NCBI GenBank assembly: GCA_946699065.1
Contig: CAMPDV010001270.1
Location: 54,713 to 118,712 of the forward strand
Direction: 5' to 3'
Source: Loxodes magnus
Lineage: Eukaryota; Ciliophora; Karyorelictea; Loxodida; Loxodidae
DNA: 64,000 nt
Below, piece by piece: positions 25,198 through 38,038 of the stretch (position 1 is its first letter; every line of letters starts with the position of its first letter). The notes beneath the pieces were generated by a model. The model did no database searches. It had not been told where the DNA came from and was given only the letters and a program-made list of their open reading frames with translations. The position numbers and the translations under genes were made by a program.

Positions 25198-25758
25198 ATG
25201 GGCCAAGTACACCCTACCAAATCTAAAAAAATCAATCCTACTGAAGGGTAACGCCTAGTACTAGCATTTTACGGATAAGCTTGTTGTGGCTAGTCGAATG
25301 GATTTGAAGAAAGAGATTTGTAGTAAATACCACAATAATTGAGCGAAAAAGGAATAACAGACTAGTAATGAAAGTAATGGATAGAACTTTATGATAGAGA
25401 TGTAAAGCCTCATAGTAATAATTGTTGTTGTGTTTTTTGGATAGTAATTGCTTGGACATTTGTTATTCCAGGATTTTTTATTCCATGTTGTCCTTGAGGC
25501 AACTGTAGTAAGTATAATCAAGGAATGAAACAGTGGATGCATACAATTAATGAATAACTTCCACCAGAAATGTATGTCAAAGCTTAAACAATGGTAGCAT
25601 CAAGAAATGATACAACTATAGAAGTTTCAACTCTTTCGTTTGCTTTAACATCCGAGGAATCTGAAAAATTGAAAAAGGAGCCTATAAGAGTGAATGAATG
25701 TTCATGTTGTGATTGTTGTCATACATACTGTCCATCGGAGAATTCTCTAGTGATTTGA
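25198..25758 (+). CDS. Small Cys-rich membrane-associated protein (186 aa)
   Basis: The frame runs from ATG 25198 to TGA 25756-25758 with no indel. Internal TAA/TAG read as Gln and two internal TGA as Trp ('DQQWKQW', 'CCPWGNC'). Residues 40-70 are polar and helical. About 76-98 is a hydrophobic segment bounded by CCC and CC ('VFWIVIAWTFVIPGFF'). The C-terminus has a Cys cluster at 168-178 ('CSCCDCCHTYC'). The Cys pairs next to a hydrophobic segment suggest palmitoylation or metal binding at a membrane. The order of features faintly recalls Golga7/Erf4-type proteins, but this is only an impression. It is isolated, with no operon-like neighbours. Confidence 0.8.
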
Positions 25759-28700
25759 AAAAAACATTTAGGAATTTATGACATACTTTACCTAATTATC
25801 TTTCCTAGAGTTATATTTTTAATATTTTAAGAATCATAAAGTAAATAAATCATTTTCTACGATAACAAAAATGTGTTATTTATTTAAAGTCATTTAGATA
25901 ATAAATTATATATAAGATAATTTGAACTATGCTTTAAGAATTGTTAAGCTAAATTTTTTGCTATGAATTTAGTTTTAAAATTCAAAACTTTGTCAAACCT
26001 ATTTTCGCTAGAAAAAGTAAAGAAATATAAAAAGTCGAAGTGGAAGAAATATAAACTTAAATAGAAGTTTATTCTTTAAAGTTCCTAACTAAAATATAAA
26101 GAAACTAGATCTCTTAAATTATTGGTATAATTATCTCTCTTTATAAAATTATCTATCTATTCTAGTTCATATATCTACAAGATTGTTTAAATTAGATAAA
26201 TTAAAATTAAAAATTATGATATTGTTATTCATTTACCAGATACTTACAATGTAAAAAGCTAAATTCCTTTGTATTATCTATGAAATATAAAAATCAAGAC
26301 TTTAATTTCATACTTGAGTTTTGAGAAATATGGTAAAGCTATGGAACTTCTTCTTAAGAAAATGCTATTTTGAATTCTTAGATAAAGTTACCTTCTTCTT
26401 TTTCTCATAGTTCATAAATTTTTATTTAAGAGTCATTGTTAAGAAAATAATTTATTCAGAATTAGTTAAAAATAATCCCTAAAATGAGAAACTAAAATAT
26501 TAATAGTTCATTAGGAAAGAATATATAATACAAGTATAAAGAACTAGAAGTTAAAGTTCATTAAGAAGAACTTAATATGAAGCATAGTACAATAAGCAAT
26601 TAATTGTTGGACTTATGATTTAAGAAATAAATAATAACTATTTTAACTAAAATTCCTATTTTATAAATTTGAACTAGATTTTTAGTGTAACTAACCTTAT
26701 ATTTATTAATATAATTATATACATTGTTACAATTGATAATTATTCTAAATATCAATTATCTATTTTGGATTTATATAAAATGCTTGATAAATAAATGTTA
26801 AAGTCAAATTATAAGAATAAATTAATAGCCCAGATAAGCAAAATGTATCATCAAGAAATTTTTGTAGGTTTTCACATTAAAATAGTATATTAATATCTAA
26901 TTATTAGCTAGCAACTGTATAGGTATATTTGCAATTATTAAGTTCCTTAAGACACACATCTAATAATCTCTAATTTAATAGTTAATATTGCTCTAAAAAT
27001 ATAAATAAACTAAATTAAATTATTATTAACAGAGTATACTCAAAATAACTATGAATTTAATTAATAAGCATATAAGCATTTCAGTTAAATCATCTCTAAA
27101 TATAAAAGCTAAATGTATGGTTATGATTTAGGTTTGACATAGCAACCATTTAAAGTTTTGCTTTATGCCATTCATAAATATCTTTTATGACTATAACATT
27201 AAATTATTAGCCAAAATAGAGTTTTTATATTAGTGTAATTAAATATTATCATTCTCTCTTTTCTTATTTAATCATTTTTTTCTTTCTATAAAATCTCATA
27301 GCATTTCACTATTCTATCTGCTTCCAATGATATAAATATAAAAATTTACTTATTAAATTAAATATTATCGATGACTAGAATAAAAAGCATAAATATACTG
27401 AATATTCAAGAAAGATATATAAACTTATGAGTCTTTTTACATAGAAAAACTAAACTTTATTTACTATATTTTAGATTAATAATTAGCAAATAAAAGAAAA
27501 ATTATGCTAGGTAGAAATAAAAGAAACTGAAATATTTGTATTTTAAACTTTAAAAATATAGCTAAACTTATTCTTTTAATATAATTTAAGCTTAATATTT
27601 TAACAAAAAATAAATATGCTTATAAAAAATAAAATACTAATATTTCGCTTAGAGTTAAAAATTGTATTAAATATGACTATCTAATAAAGGAAAATAGTCG
27701 TTTGAAGATATATCAAAAAATTTTGTTAAGATTGGTTTGGTAGCAGTTTAAAGTAATTGAAGCAAATTTTGAAAAGATGTTGAAAATATTTATTTATATA
27801 CTAAAGATAATCAAATTATAAAAGTAAAAGAAACTAAAATTAATATTTCATTATCAAATTTTGAAACTTATTGCTTATTAAAAGTGATCTAGAAAGGAAA
27901 ATTACGAAAATTCAATAAAAAAAATAAAAAAGGGAAATATAATTGAAATAGATATCATTAAGTAGTGTAATATACCTTAAATTTAGTTTAAAATCCTGTT
28001 GTCTATTTTAATTTATAATATCTATAAAATCTTATAAATACTAGACTTTTAACCAAACATTATTGTGAGATAAATATTACAAAATTAGTATATGAAAGAA
28101 CTAATATATACAAGAAATATCCAAAAGTTTAATAAATAATTTGATAGCTATTTTAGTAAATAAATCTTAATCTAAATAAGTAATATTCATTTTAAATAAT
28201 AGAATAGTTAGTTATAATAGTTTTTTGCTAGATTTTACTCAAATAATAGTAAAAAAGATATATACTAAATAATTTTTAGTCAACTATAATAAAATAAACT
28301 TTTAAGTTATGCTAAAAATGTTTAATATTTAGTTATAATAAAAGTTTAGTTTATATGATATAACTACCCAGTAATACATATCATATAAAAGTAAGATAAT
28401 TGCAGTCTATTTTATTTAAGTTTTCAAATATACCTTAAAAATAAAAAAGGATTGATGATAATTAGAAAAGCTAATACTTAGTATATATTTATAACTTGGT
28501 CGAGATTTAAAGGAAAATAAAATTCAAATATTTATCAATTGCAACTGTAAAATAGAGCTGATATATCTTCTATTAATGAAACTAAATAGTGTTAAAGTTT
28601 CATTCTAATATAGATTTGCAGATATAGATTTTACTTTTAAATTTGTAATAAAACCACAAAACTGTGGAATTTGCCTTTTTACTAAAGATGAACTGGTTTT

Positions 28701-29589
28701 TGATTAAATTGACTTGTTTTTAGGAATAAGTTAACTGATTTTTTCTTATTGAAGCTAAATTTTTAAATTTTGCAGCATATTACTTGCTGATAGTTGAAAA
28801 ACCTATATCTTTTAAAGAATAATCACTTAAATTTAGAATTTATCCTTAGAGTATCAGAAGATTAAGGATCTATATTAATGGAAAATGTTAATACTCTTGT
28901 TATGGCTATAGTAGTAATGATGAGCAATGAATTGGATAATTTCTTAAGATACCGAGATTTTGTTTAAGAATAAGAAACAAAATAGCTAATGATGCAAATT
29001 TAAATCTTTTAGAACTATGCTATCTAAACTATTCTGTAATTACTAATTCTCCCATTTTCATCATTCTATTCTTTAACTTTAATACTTTACTCATTAGTGA
29101 AGTGGATATTGAATCATTATCCAATTCTATTATAGTTACATACTTAAACATCAATAGTAAACCTCGAATGCTTGCTCCTAGAGTTAATTTTAAAATCTAT
29201 AATCTTAAAATATGACTATAAGGGTAGGTAGATTATAAGGCAAAATCTATTAGATGTTTAGCTGCTTTTTGAAGTAAATGGAGAAGAAAACTTAGGAGAT
29301 TACTAAATTACATTATTCAAACTCTGTATTATAACTAAAATCGTGTTCTTGGAAAATTCCTTAAATTACTAACTATAATAAACTTCCATATAATAAATAG
29401 CTTTAATGCAGCTAAACTAGATAAATGGAATAATAGAAAGAAATTATATAACTGGGGAGGGAAAACTAGAACTAGTATAAGGACAAAAGTTTAATAGACA
29501 TAAACATAATTACTGCTGCTATGAGAAAAATAGGATTAAAAAGGCAGAGAAGTAATTAACTAATATGCTTACAAATTTTTTAGCGAACA
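25759..29589. other. Long AT-rich region, possible LINE remains at the right
   Basis: No gene can be supported from about 25.8 to 28.9 kb. From 28.9 to 29.5 kb one plus-strand frame is open and could be remains of the endonuclease part of the LINE scrap that follows, but no catalytic block is recognisable. Confidence 0.45.
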
Positions 29590-29890
29590 AGTAAAATTCT
29601 AAATCCAAGGAAAATAAACTGTATGAACATGAATCAAGAAAAATTAACTTAGTTTGTTAATAGATGGGAAAGTAATGTATTTCAACAACAACAACAAAAT
29701 TAATGAAGAAGAACATTAAATAAGCAACTTAAGGATTTATAGAATTTTAATAAGTTGCATCTTTGCTAAAGAATATTAAGCTTCCTATTTGAAAATACTA
29801 GATCTTATTAAATTTAAGAAGTTTAAGGAACTATAAAGAGATTGGCCAATAATAAATCATCTGGAGCAGATGTCATAATACATAACTTAT
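29590..29890 (+). pseudogene. LINE ORF2 scrap
   Basis: Plus-strand blocks align with the LINE at 17570-17870. 'KILNPRKINCMNMNQE' corresponds to 'KILNPMKRNTMNFNQE', and 'LANNKSSGAD' corresponds to the first RT block ('LANNKAAGNEG' in the 6-kb copies). The segment between them is shortened and frame-shifted. No downstream RT blocks are seen. Confidence 0.6.
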
Positions 29891-30224
29891 CAATTATTTT
29901 AGCATGGGATTTTATTTATATATTACATCATGTTAACTTTATAGTCAGAAATAGTTTTGAAAAAAAGGTAGGTAAAATCAAAGTACCTACTTTCAATCCT
30001 TATAGATATAGAATGGATGTTTTACACTATTAATAGGATATTGTTGTTTAATCATTCACATAGATAATAGCTACTTCATATCCTTATAAATTACTTCAAG
30101 TCGTTTTGACATAATTAGATAATATATTTGACTTAAACGGTACATTTTCAAAAAGTGTATATATATAATTAATTAAAGTGGACTACTATCATTAGGTTAA
30201 CCACTATTTAATTGTTCAATACCG

Positions 30225-30512
30225 ATAAATAGATATCTCTTGAAAATGGAGTCATAGCAGGTTGCATCTCTTGAACTATCAAGGCAGTCTTCACTTGTCA
30301 CCCAATAACTATTTCAGGTTATTTTAGCAGAAGATCATTCCGTTCCTAGGTTCCGAGGATAAGCCAAAGTAGTGGAAAACCTAGTTGATTACGGATACTT
30401 AATTTCCCAACCTCTGGTGATACTATCCTTTTCTTCACTCTTCGATTATGGTTCTAGTTCCTTTGGAGGTTCCACCCACTAAACCAAACTAAAGTTTGGG
30501 AACCTCCATCTT
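30225..30512 (-). mobile_element. Short coding element C (relative of E4)
   Basis: A GC-richer island. Its minus strand encodes 'SPEVGKLSIRNQLGFPLLW', then 'GTQERNDLLL'. It aligns with the E4 bodies at 41622-42145 and 51722-52055 ('SSEVGEVKYPQSTLCLPLLW', 'ETQDS'). The shared core also appears as DNA (CGGATACTTAATTTCCCAAC versus GGGTACTTAACTTCCCCAAC). No 3' hairpin was found here. Confidence 0.6.
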
Positions 30513-32354
30513 AAAAGGAAATTATGTATAATACAGTAATGGAGTATTATAAGGATGTTACCATGGTAATGAAATTGGTATTAACTTCTATGATAATGTT
30601 ATCATATGTTAGTAAACTTAATTCTTATCTTACCAATAAATTAAATTATATTATATATAAATACTATATAGTTTTGTTTCACTTCTTTATAGCAAGAAGA
30701 TATATATAAGTATATATAATACCCTATAATACAGAGATTAAGAGCCTTTATGTTTATAAGGGAAACTAAAATTAATCTCATTAAATGTTATGTATAAAAG
30801 AAGCGCTTTGTTATTATAATTTTAGTTACTTAAAGAATAGAATCAATACAATTATAGTACTTAGCTAGATTATAATATATAAGTCTTTAATTTACAATGC
30901 TTATAACAGTTCTAGTAACTTGCTAGCTTACACTTCTATCTTTATTATTAGGATTGAAATTAATTTTCAAATAGTCCTTAAAAGTGTATATTAGACTATT
31001 GGTAGTAAATTGAATATTATTAAGAATCTTACCAGGTTTGCTTATAAAATTTAAATATATAGGCCCAATAGCAGGTATAGGAAAGTTAGGTATAATAGCT
31101 AGTAAATAGTTTAAATTAATGTAAGGGTCAAAATACCAAAAACTATATAGTTACTAAAAAAGAGCCTATAAGTATAAGGGACACTAGAAACTGGGGATGG
31201 AACTAATATCTAAGAGCAGCATTAAGAGATATATGAAATTTAGTAAAGAATAGCATTAGATTAGTTAGTTAAGTATTCAATCTAGACCAAAATTATCCAT
31301 GGATATCTATTTTAATTTTTACATGTTTGCAAGCAGAATACCTTTCAAAAGTATCTAAGTGATATAAGGGAATTTACACCAATATGTTTATAAAGGATAA
31401 TTTTTTATGTCTAGGAGTAAGTTGAGAAAAATAGGATAAATCAAAGAGTAAGATAAGAAGGTAGAAAGTTTTATAAAATTAAGGTAAAAAGCATATATAA
31501 TATGATAGTTATATTCATAAATATGGTGCCAAGTATATCCTAATTAACAAGTCAATAAACAAGTTAAATTGAAATTGAATAATTAAATTTCCTAATATTT
31601 TAATTGAATTAGAATGTAAAGCTAGTTAACTAACCTACATAAACTGATAAAGAAATCAACTAATAAAATTAAAAAAGCAAAGCGTAAAATATACAAAGGA
31701 ATTAGGATCTAACAAGGTAAATGTATAAATAGCTCGCTTAAGTTAAAATTAATAAATAAAATAAATTCTCAATAGATTAATAATTTCAGTCTAAATATAC
31801 CTACATTATAAGTTTCTAATATGATGCATATTTAATATCTTCTGAATAGGCTTTGAAAAGAAAAATTATTATATATATCATACTCTATTTATATATCATT
31901 TAGTATTCTTAGTATACACTTAGAGAATAATCTTAATCAACTTTATGTGGAGAGATTCAAATTGATTTTCTGCTTTTTTGTATGAATTTATTCAAAAAGC
32001 CTCGAGATTAAGCTCAAGCATTTACTACGCATTCATCAATTTTAGTTTTCACAAACTTGCTTAAATTTAAATCCTTCATAGAATATTTAAAGGGTAAGCT
32101 TCATTTTATTATGGCTTTAACTATTCCCTTCACTTAAATAACTGACAATCTTCTTTTCTCAATCAGAGATATAAAAGCATAGAAAAGAGGGAAATAAAAA
32201 CGACAAATGAAGCATAAAAATCAGGTTATCTGATTCTTATATCAAGCGAGATATAAGAGGTGAGATTTAAGTAGATGGAGATTAAATAATTTTCATAAGT
32301 TAAATAGAATTAAATGGTATAAAGGCTAAATTTAAAGGAAGCTTAATTAGACAT
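30513..32354. other. Intergenic, AT-rich
   Basis: Low-complexity sequence. No supported feature until the thioredoxin-like relic. Confidence 0.5.
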
Positions 32355-32902
32355 TTATAAAAATTGTTGAACTCACTCTTGGAAACTTGTTTGTGGAAAA
32401 GTCCAAATATGGATCATTGAACTTAGTTATTTGGAGTGAAATTAGAGCTAAAATCCAAAATGTGTGGCTATTTTTTTCACGACCGGGGATAATGGTGCAT
32501 GTAGGTAATTTGACTAAAAGATGGTAAATTTCTACAATAAGGTGAATGAGAGCAATTTAAACCTTGAGCTTATTACTGTTGTGACTGATTAAAATGAACA
32601 TGAATGGAATAAAGCTTATGAGCATCATACTAGGCTTGCTATTCAAATAGCTGATAGTAGAATTAACGCTTTGATATAAAAGTTCGAAGTCTCAGAATTT
32701 CCATCAATCATTGTGCTGAGTAATACTAACAGGGAAAAAGTACATAATGGAAAAGTCGACGTAGATGAAAAAGGGCCTCTCCCTGAAGTTATTAACAAGT
32801 GAATTGCATTGGCAAGCGGTGAGCCTTAAGTTCTTGAGGGTGAGATTTAGACTAAAAATTTAATAGAGGAAATCCGTGATAAAAAGCTCTAAGCTATTGA
32901 AA
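32355..32902 (+). pseudogene. Nucleoredoxin/tryparedoxin-like protein, truncated and frameshifted
   Basis: One frame gives 'VELTLGNLFVEKSKYGSLN' and 'IRAKIQNVWLFF'. After a run of seven T another gives 'TTGDNGACRQFDQKMVNFYN', 'RINALIQKFEVSEFPSIIVL' and 'DEKGPLPEVINKWI'. This matches the order of nucleoredoxin/tryparedoxin domains: strand, WCxxC-R-F-x-P-K, 'ALxxKFxVxxxPTLVVL'. The active-site WCGPC is DNGAC, so the first redox Cys is Asn and the Trp is Asp. One missing T would explain the break. No start codon was found, and element B (minus strand) interrupts the 3' end. The gene is probably dead. Confidence 0.72.
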
Positions 32903-32904
32903 AT

Positions 32905-33232
32905 AATTAATTAATTTCAACTAAAAAAGTTTTTGGACCGGCAACTCCTTTCCGACTGCACGACCCGACGCTCTCCTTTTTATGGAATAACGGGGATATC
33001 CTGTTGTGCTCCAGACACAGCTGTTAGGGAGCTCCATCGCTATGAGCAGCCAGACTTCAAGCCCCTACCAAGAGCGGGTAATCTCAAAGACAGTGTTCCC
33101 TTCAGAAAATGACTATGGCCAGGGACTTTCTCAGCACAGGAAAGGAACTTGTTCCTAGCCATAAAACCAGAAAGTGTTGTCACGAAGGTCATTCTCAGCT
33201 CCCACCATCTTTTGAATTATAACTGTTTATTT
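32905..33232 (-). mobile_element. Short coding element B, copy 3 (longest intact frame)
   Basis: The minus strand runs in one frame from 'MVGAENDLRDNTFWFYG' through 'FSEGNTVFEITRSWQGLEV' and 'WLLIAMELPNSCVW' to 'TGYPRYSIKRR', ending at TTAGTTGAAATTAATTAATTA. It sits directly at the broken 3' end of the nucleoredoxin-like relic, so it probably inserted into that gene. Confidence 0.75.
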
Positions 33233-34423
33233 CTAATAATTCTAACTAAATTATGACTAAATAATTAAAACATTAAAGCTTTACTATAAAATCAAGTTTA
33301 GTTTACATTTTAAAATTATTTGCTTTCAATAGTTACTGCTATAAAAAGAAGGAGAGAGTTGCTAAATTATTTATAATGCCAAATTAATTGAAAAAGACCA
33401 AATAAGAATATTAACATGCCAATTTTTACTAAATTCACCAAAGAAAAGAAGACAAACACTGATATCTTTTATCTATTTAAACTGAATACCTTCATAAAGT
33501 AAAAAAACATTAGGATGAAAACAGAGTAAGAAAATTCACTTTAAATGATAATTTGAGAAACCGGGCCAAAGAATAAACCTTCGGAAATAATAAAAATCAA
33601 ATATCTAAATCTATTTTAACGTTTAATTAGAATTATCATAGAACTGGAAAAAGTTTTGGAATATCTTTCGTATGACATCAAATTCTCATACTATTAGTGC
33701 AAATAGTAGCATTTTTCTTTATTTCTATGGAGAAGTTCAAAATTAATTAGAAAATAATTAGAAAATAAATTTATTAATAAAATAGCAACAAAGAGAAGGA
33801 GATTTAATAAAGGAAAGAATAGATAAAGTCAATAAGCAGAGTAAAGAAAAAAGAATCATTTTTGCAATAAAGGCATCGTAACTCCAAAAAGTTCAACTAA
33901 GCGATATCAATAAAAATTCAAAAATTTAAAAAAACTAAAAAAATTAAAAAGAAATGCTGCATATGTAGTAGCATATAGCACTCTAGAGAAAATTCAGACT
34001 AATAAATAATACGTAAGAATAATTGAAAAATCCTACTACATTTACCCTACATATAATGAGAAATTTTGAAGGAAAAAGCTAAATCTATAGAAAAAACATA
34101 ATCTATCAAGTGAAATGATTAAAATTAAGAAATAAAGATACCTTTTTACTACTCAGGAGAGAGAATTTTTGAATAAGTAATTTATTTTCCTTAAAACTTT
34201 AATTTTATTTGAATTGATCATTATTTTACTGCATTGATGCTATTTTTAATTTAATTATTTAGATCCTTAATTTTTAAGTGTAAAAAAGATTTTCTAATTT
34301 TTCCATTTCGAGGAAAATAATAAATATTTTCTATCTTTTTTAATTAAGTATAACTTCTTATCTTAAGTTATACAATTCATAATTTCTTTAATTAGCTAGC
34401 ATTTATTTCATTAAATAAATAAA
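33233..34423. other. A-rich region with a possible zinc-knuckle scrap
   Basis: A plus-strand 'KKCCICSSIQHSREN' near 33950-34000, preceded by a Lys/Gln-rich helical stretch, could be a decayed ORF1 knuckle (C-x2-C-x4-H, last Cys missing). Support is weak. The rest shows nothing. Confidence 0.35.
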
Positions 34424-34600
34424 ATTAAAGAGCGCATAGTACCTCACTGGTGCGGGATTCTTTTAAAGATTTTTAAAGTTAAAAAATCCTTTGCTGAAGT
34501 CTTCCAAAGTGCTAGCATTCCCTTGTGAGCTTTGTCTTCTATAGTGCCGCGATTGGAATACTCCTCCATATTTATTTATATAAAATAAATTTATAAATTT
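34424..34600 (-). mobile_element. Short coding element type E2, copy 2 (internally shortened)
   Basis: On the minus strand it shares GAATGCTAGCACTTTGGAAG and flanks with the E2 copy at 46497-46830. It ends in a hairpin (34426-34462) and a TTTAATTTTATTTATTTAATG tail. Only about 135 bp of body remains. Confidence 0.6.
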
Positions 34601-34924
34601 TGATATAATATATTTAAGCTAGTAACTAAGTGATATGTATTTAATTATAAATGAATATGCTAGCTAGTGTTTAGTGTAATTGTAAATAAAGTTGAAGAAA
34701 GAATGCTTATTAAAGTTTCAATAAAGATGTTTAAACTTAGAATAATAAAAATAATTATTATTTAGCTTAGTTGTTTAAGTAGTTTCTTTTATAAGAATTA
34801 ATAACTTATTAGAATAATTAAAATAAATCATGATAGAACAATTCTATATAGCTGTGTATGATTATATTTATATATTATAAGCATAAATTATTATTTTTTA
34901 TAATAATAATAACAATATACTTAA

Positions 34925-35260
34925 TTAAAGTGTTTGTGGCTTTGAGGTATTTCAACTTCATTTCCACTGACATCCAGTGATCGCTCCTGGATGCTTAAAA
35001 ACAAGTTCGGGTCATCCAGTTTTTTCGGAGTTCTGGAACTCGAATGGAAAATTCTTCTTCTGTAAATTCTTCCTTCCATCGTCATGTAAATTCTTGTTAA
35101 TTCTCTTCAAACTTCTTCGCTGTTTTTCTTCATCTTTTCCTTGTATATCTTGCAACTCTTGAATCTATGGAATCTTGATTAGCACAAGTAACATTTCTTG
35201 AGAATCCTTCTAAAATTGGTTGGTTCTATTTACCTATCATCTTCTACTTCCATTTTTTTT
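34925..35260 (-). pseudogene. ORF1-like retroelement fragment with intact CCHC knuckle
   Basis: The minus strand encodes 'KKCYLCQSRFHRFKSCKIY', an exact C-x2-C-x4-H-x4-C zinc knuckle. 'EEVWRELTRIYMTMEGRIY' and 'SRTPKKLDDPNLF' follow, matching the 22.8-kb copy residue by residue. It lacks the N-terminal coiled coil, so it is 5'-truncated. The 3' end CAAACACTTTAATTAAGTA plus a TTATTATT tail is shared with 22.8 kb. Confidence 0.75.
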
Positions 35261-35744
35261 AATTATATTATTATTTTTATTTAATTTATAATCTAAATTA
35301 ATAAAATAGGTTTTGGGTAAAATGCTTTTAATACAACTTAACTATATTAGTTTTAAAAATTATGTTCTATTACAATTTTAAATATCAAATTAGACCAATA
35401 AATATTTTACTAGTCATTTTAAACTTAATTATCTTTTTATTCTTATACTCAAAATTCTCAGTTCAATACAAGTCAAATATAACATTTTCTGTATTTTATT
35501 TTTAGATAAATAATTTAATTTAGAATACATTAGAATTTTATATTTTGTGAACTTATTAAAAAATATATCTTTCTATAATTAATTTTCAGCCTTTTTTTAA
35601 TAAAAGTTAGTTAAAGTGATTTAATAATTTAAATATAAGAAACTATCTATAAGATTGCTTTAAATATTAAGAATACAAATAAAATTATTTTACTTAACTT
35701 AGTTCAATTAAATGTTTTTGATTTTTGATTTTAAGTTCCCCTTG
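35261..35744. other. Intergenic, AT-rich
   Basis: No supported feature. Confidence 0.5.
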
Positions 35745-36020
35745 ATTTAACTTTATGTCATAGCAAACTAATTTATTTTAAAACGTGAAAATTGGTTTTG
35801 TGAATTAATGCTGTCCTACTATATTGCGTGAGCAGTGTGTTTTAATATTTTCAAAATCGTAAACCTCTACTTATTTAAGCCAACCTCCTGCACTTCTGAT
35901 AAAGCAATTATTCAAACTCTTAACATAATCTAAAGAGCAAGAATCTGATTTAGGTAGTTCTTAAGTTTATTTTTCTCATTGGTTGCGAAATAAATTCAAA
36001 GATAAAACTTCTTTGCTTGA
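35745..36020 (-). pseudogene. Duplicated coding fragment, copy 1, unrecognised
   Basis: About 260 bp homologous to 50118-50405 in the same orientation. The minus-strand frames align: 'QILALQIMLRVWIIALSEV' versus 'QVLAPPNTLRVWTIVLYEL', then 'GLNKQRFTILKILKHTA' versus 'GLNKQKYMVLKVLQHIA', and 'QQDSINS' in both. The differences are mostly conservative, so this was coding. The protein is not recognised. This copy lacks a 20-bp segment present in the other. Confidence 0.55.
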
Positions 36021-36827
36021 TTCAGTGTAATAATTATCTATCTAAGTATTAAATAAAGTATATAAAACAGTCAATTTATACTAGTCTCTTATTTTACTAT
36101 TTTCTTAATTATATATCTAGTTTTCTATTCATAAATGAAATCTTACATTTAGAAATCCCATTAATATAACCTCATCATTTTTATCACTTTTTGCATTCAT
36201 AAATTTTGCGGAAAATATAAATTATTTTTTTCACTGTAATAATCATTTATTATAGAATTATTCTACTTAGGTTTAATTATTTTGATAAAAATCCATTTTA
36301 TAGTAATTTATCTGAATTAGCTTTTTCTATAGCTTATTGTTTTAATATATACAATTTAGATTTTTCATTTCGGTTATAATTTTTCTTTATTCTGTATAAA
36401 TATTTTTATAGCAACTCTTATTTTAAATATAGAGTATTATAATGTTTCTAGAAATAGTATAAATATAAATATTTATTCAACTATTTTAAGTAAAAATTAA
36501 AATCTTATTTCTTAGATTGCTTAATTAAATTCAAGATATAATTATAAAAGTGTTCAAATCTATTTAAATTTTATCAGTCTTCCTTTAAAATTTAATAATA
36601 TATTAAAATATAATTTTTATAAATTTTTTATTGTATTTTTTATTTTAAGCTCCATTCAAATAATGCTTTTATTTCACTTTTTTAAAATTGACGTTTTTAA
36701 TATAATTTTCTTATCAATTTCTTTAATATTTATTTTTTAATTAACTTTTGTTATTTTATTTTGTTATAATAATTTTAAATATTTTTGTCGCTTTTAAGAT
36801 TTAGAAATTGTATAAATAAATAAATTG
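36021..36827. other. Intergenic, AT-rich
   Basis: Nothing supported. Confidence 0.5.
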
Positions 36828-37200
36828 GATTATAGAGCGCGTAGCACTCTCGTTGGTGCGCAACTCTTTAAATTAATTTTAATTAATGTCGAAAAATAAA
36901 ATTTTATTGATTTCTCTATCCTTGTTTTCTCTTCTTGCAGTACGTCCTTGTAATTTTTCTTTCCAAAGCATATGCTGCAATATGCAATTACGGGTACATT
37001 TCCCCGACTTATGATGAAGAAAGTTACCTCCTGGCATTCAGAGTTCTCCAGCTTGTCACATCTTCCTTCTCTTGTTATTTGTTTCTCTTCCTCCGATTTA
37101 TCCTCCGCCCGCGCTCATTGTTTAGTTGCCTTACTAGACTTCCAAACAGCATCCAAAGGAAAGAGCTTTTCATCCTATTTTAAAATATAATATAATAAAA
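36828..37200 (-). mobile_element. Short coding element type E3, copy 1
   Basis: The minus strand holds one open frame of about 110 residues: 'EKQITREGRCDKLENSECQ', 'FFIISRGNVPVIAYCSICFG', 'KDVLQEEKTRIEKSIKFYF'. It ends in the shared hairpin (36829-36870) and CAATTTATTTATTTATA. The copy at 41238-41620 differs mainly by conservative changes (Ser-Ile to Asn-Leu, Lys to Arg), so the frame was selected. Cys pairs suggest a small zinc-binding fold, which is inferred. Reading continues through the hairpin as 'LKSCAPTRVLRAL'. Confidence 0.75.
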
Positions 37201-38038
37201 ACTGAGTTTTTTTAGTCTTTTAGATACATAATTTTTCTCTTTGAAAGATAAAAATTGCATAACTTATTTATCTATATTTGCAATTCTCTAATTTTTATTC
37301 TTTTATTATACTAATAATTTTTTTCTATATTTATTCTATTTCAACGCCTTTTCCCTATAATTTTCTCTATTTAAGATTAAAAATTTAATCTCTTTCGTTA
37401 ATAACTTTATTTATCTATGTTTTGTTTCGATTAGAAGATATCAATATATTTATATTACAATAAAAGATTTTAATTCTCTTAATAGCTATAAAAATTTTAT
37501 TGCTATTATACTAAAATTTTTATCTATAGATATTTTAGATGTCTTTATAGGATTTAATTAGAGTGAATTTTAATTATTTGCAAATTAACTAAGAAGTTAA
37601 TCTAAGCATTTTATTTAACTCTAATATTTATCAATTATAGTTTTTGTCTCTCCTCAATAAATCGATTTTTCAAATTCGTTTCCGTTTTATTACATTTTTC
37701 CTTAAAGTTCTTATTTCATATTCCTGTTTGTCTTATAAATGATTACTTTAATTTATCATCATGCAACTAATTTTTTCCTGATAAACTTTCATAAGCATTA
37801 TGTTTAAGCTAATATTATGCATATTTCAATTTTTTATTTTCACTTGGAAAATATTTTAAGTTATCTTGCAATTACTTGACAAAAGTTATTTACAATCTGC
37901 TTAAAAAAAGGCAATTTTTTCAATTATTTATTTAAAATCTTCAAGGCTAAAATTTTATAATTCTAATAATTTTACATTTAAACGATACATTAACGTGGAT
38001 TTAATTTATAAGCTTTTTTAGATTAATAAACCTATAAA
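37201..38038. other. Intergenic, AT-rich
   Basis: Upstream of the kelch gene. No element can be named. Confidence 0.5.

Noticed and set aside
26440-28000. Very long open frame through the AT-rich region
   Set aside because: With TGA as the only possible stop and also Trp, such openness is expected by chance. The translation has no domain or patterning beyond base composition.
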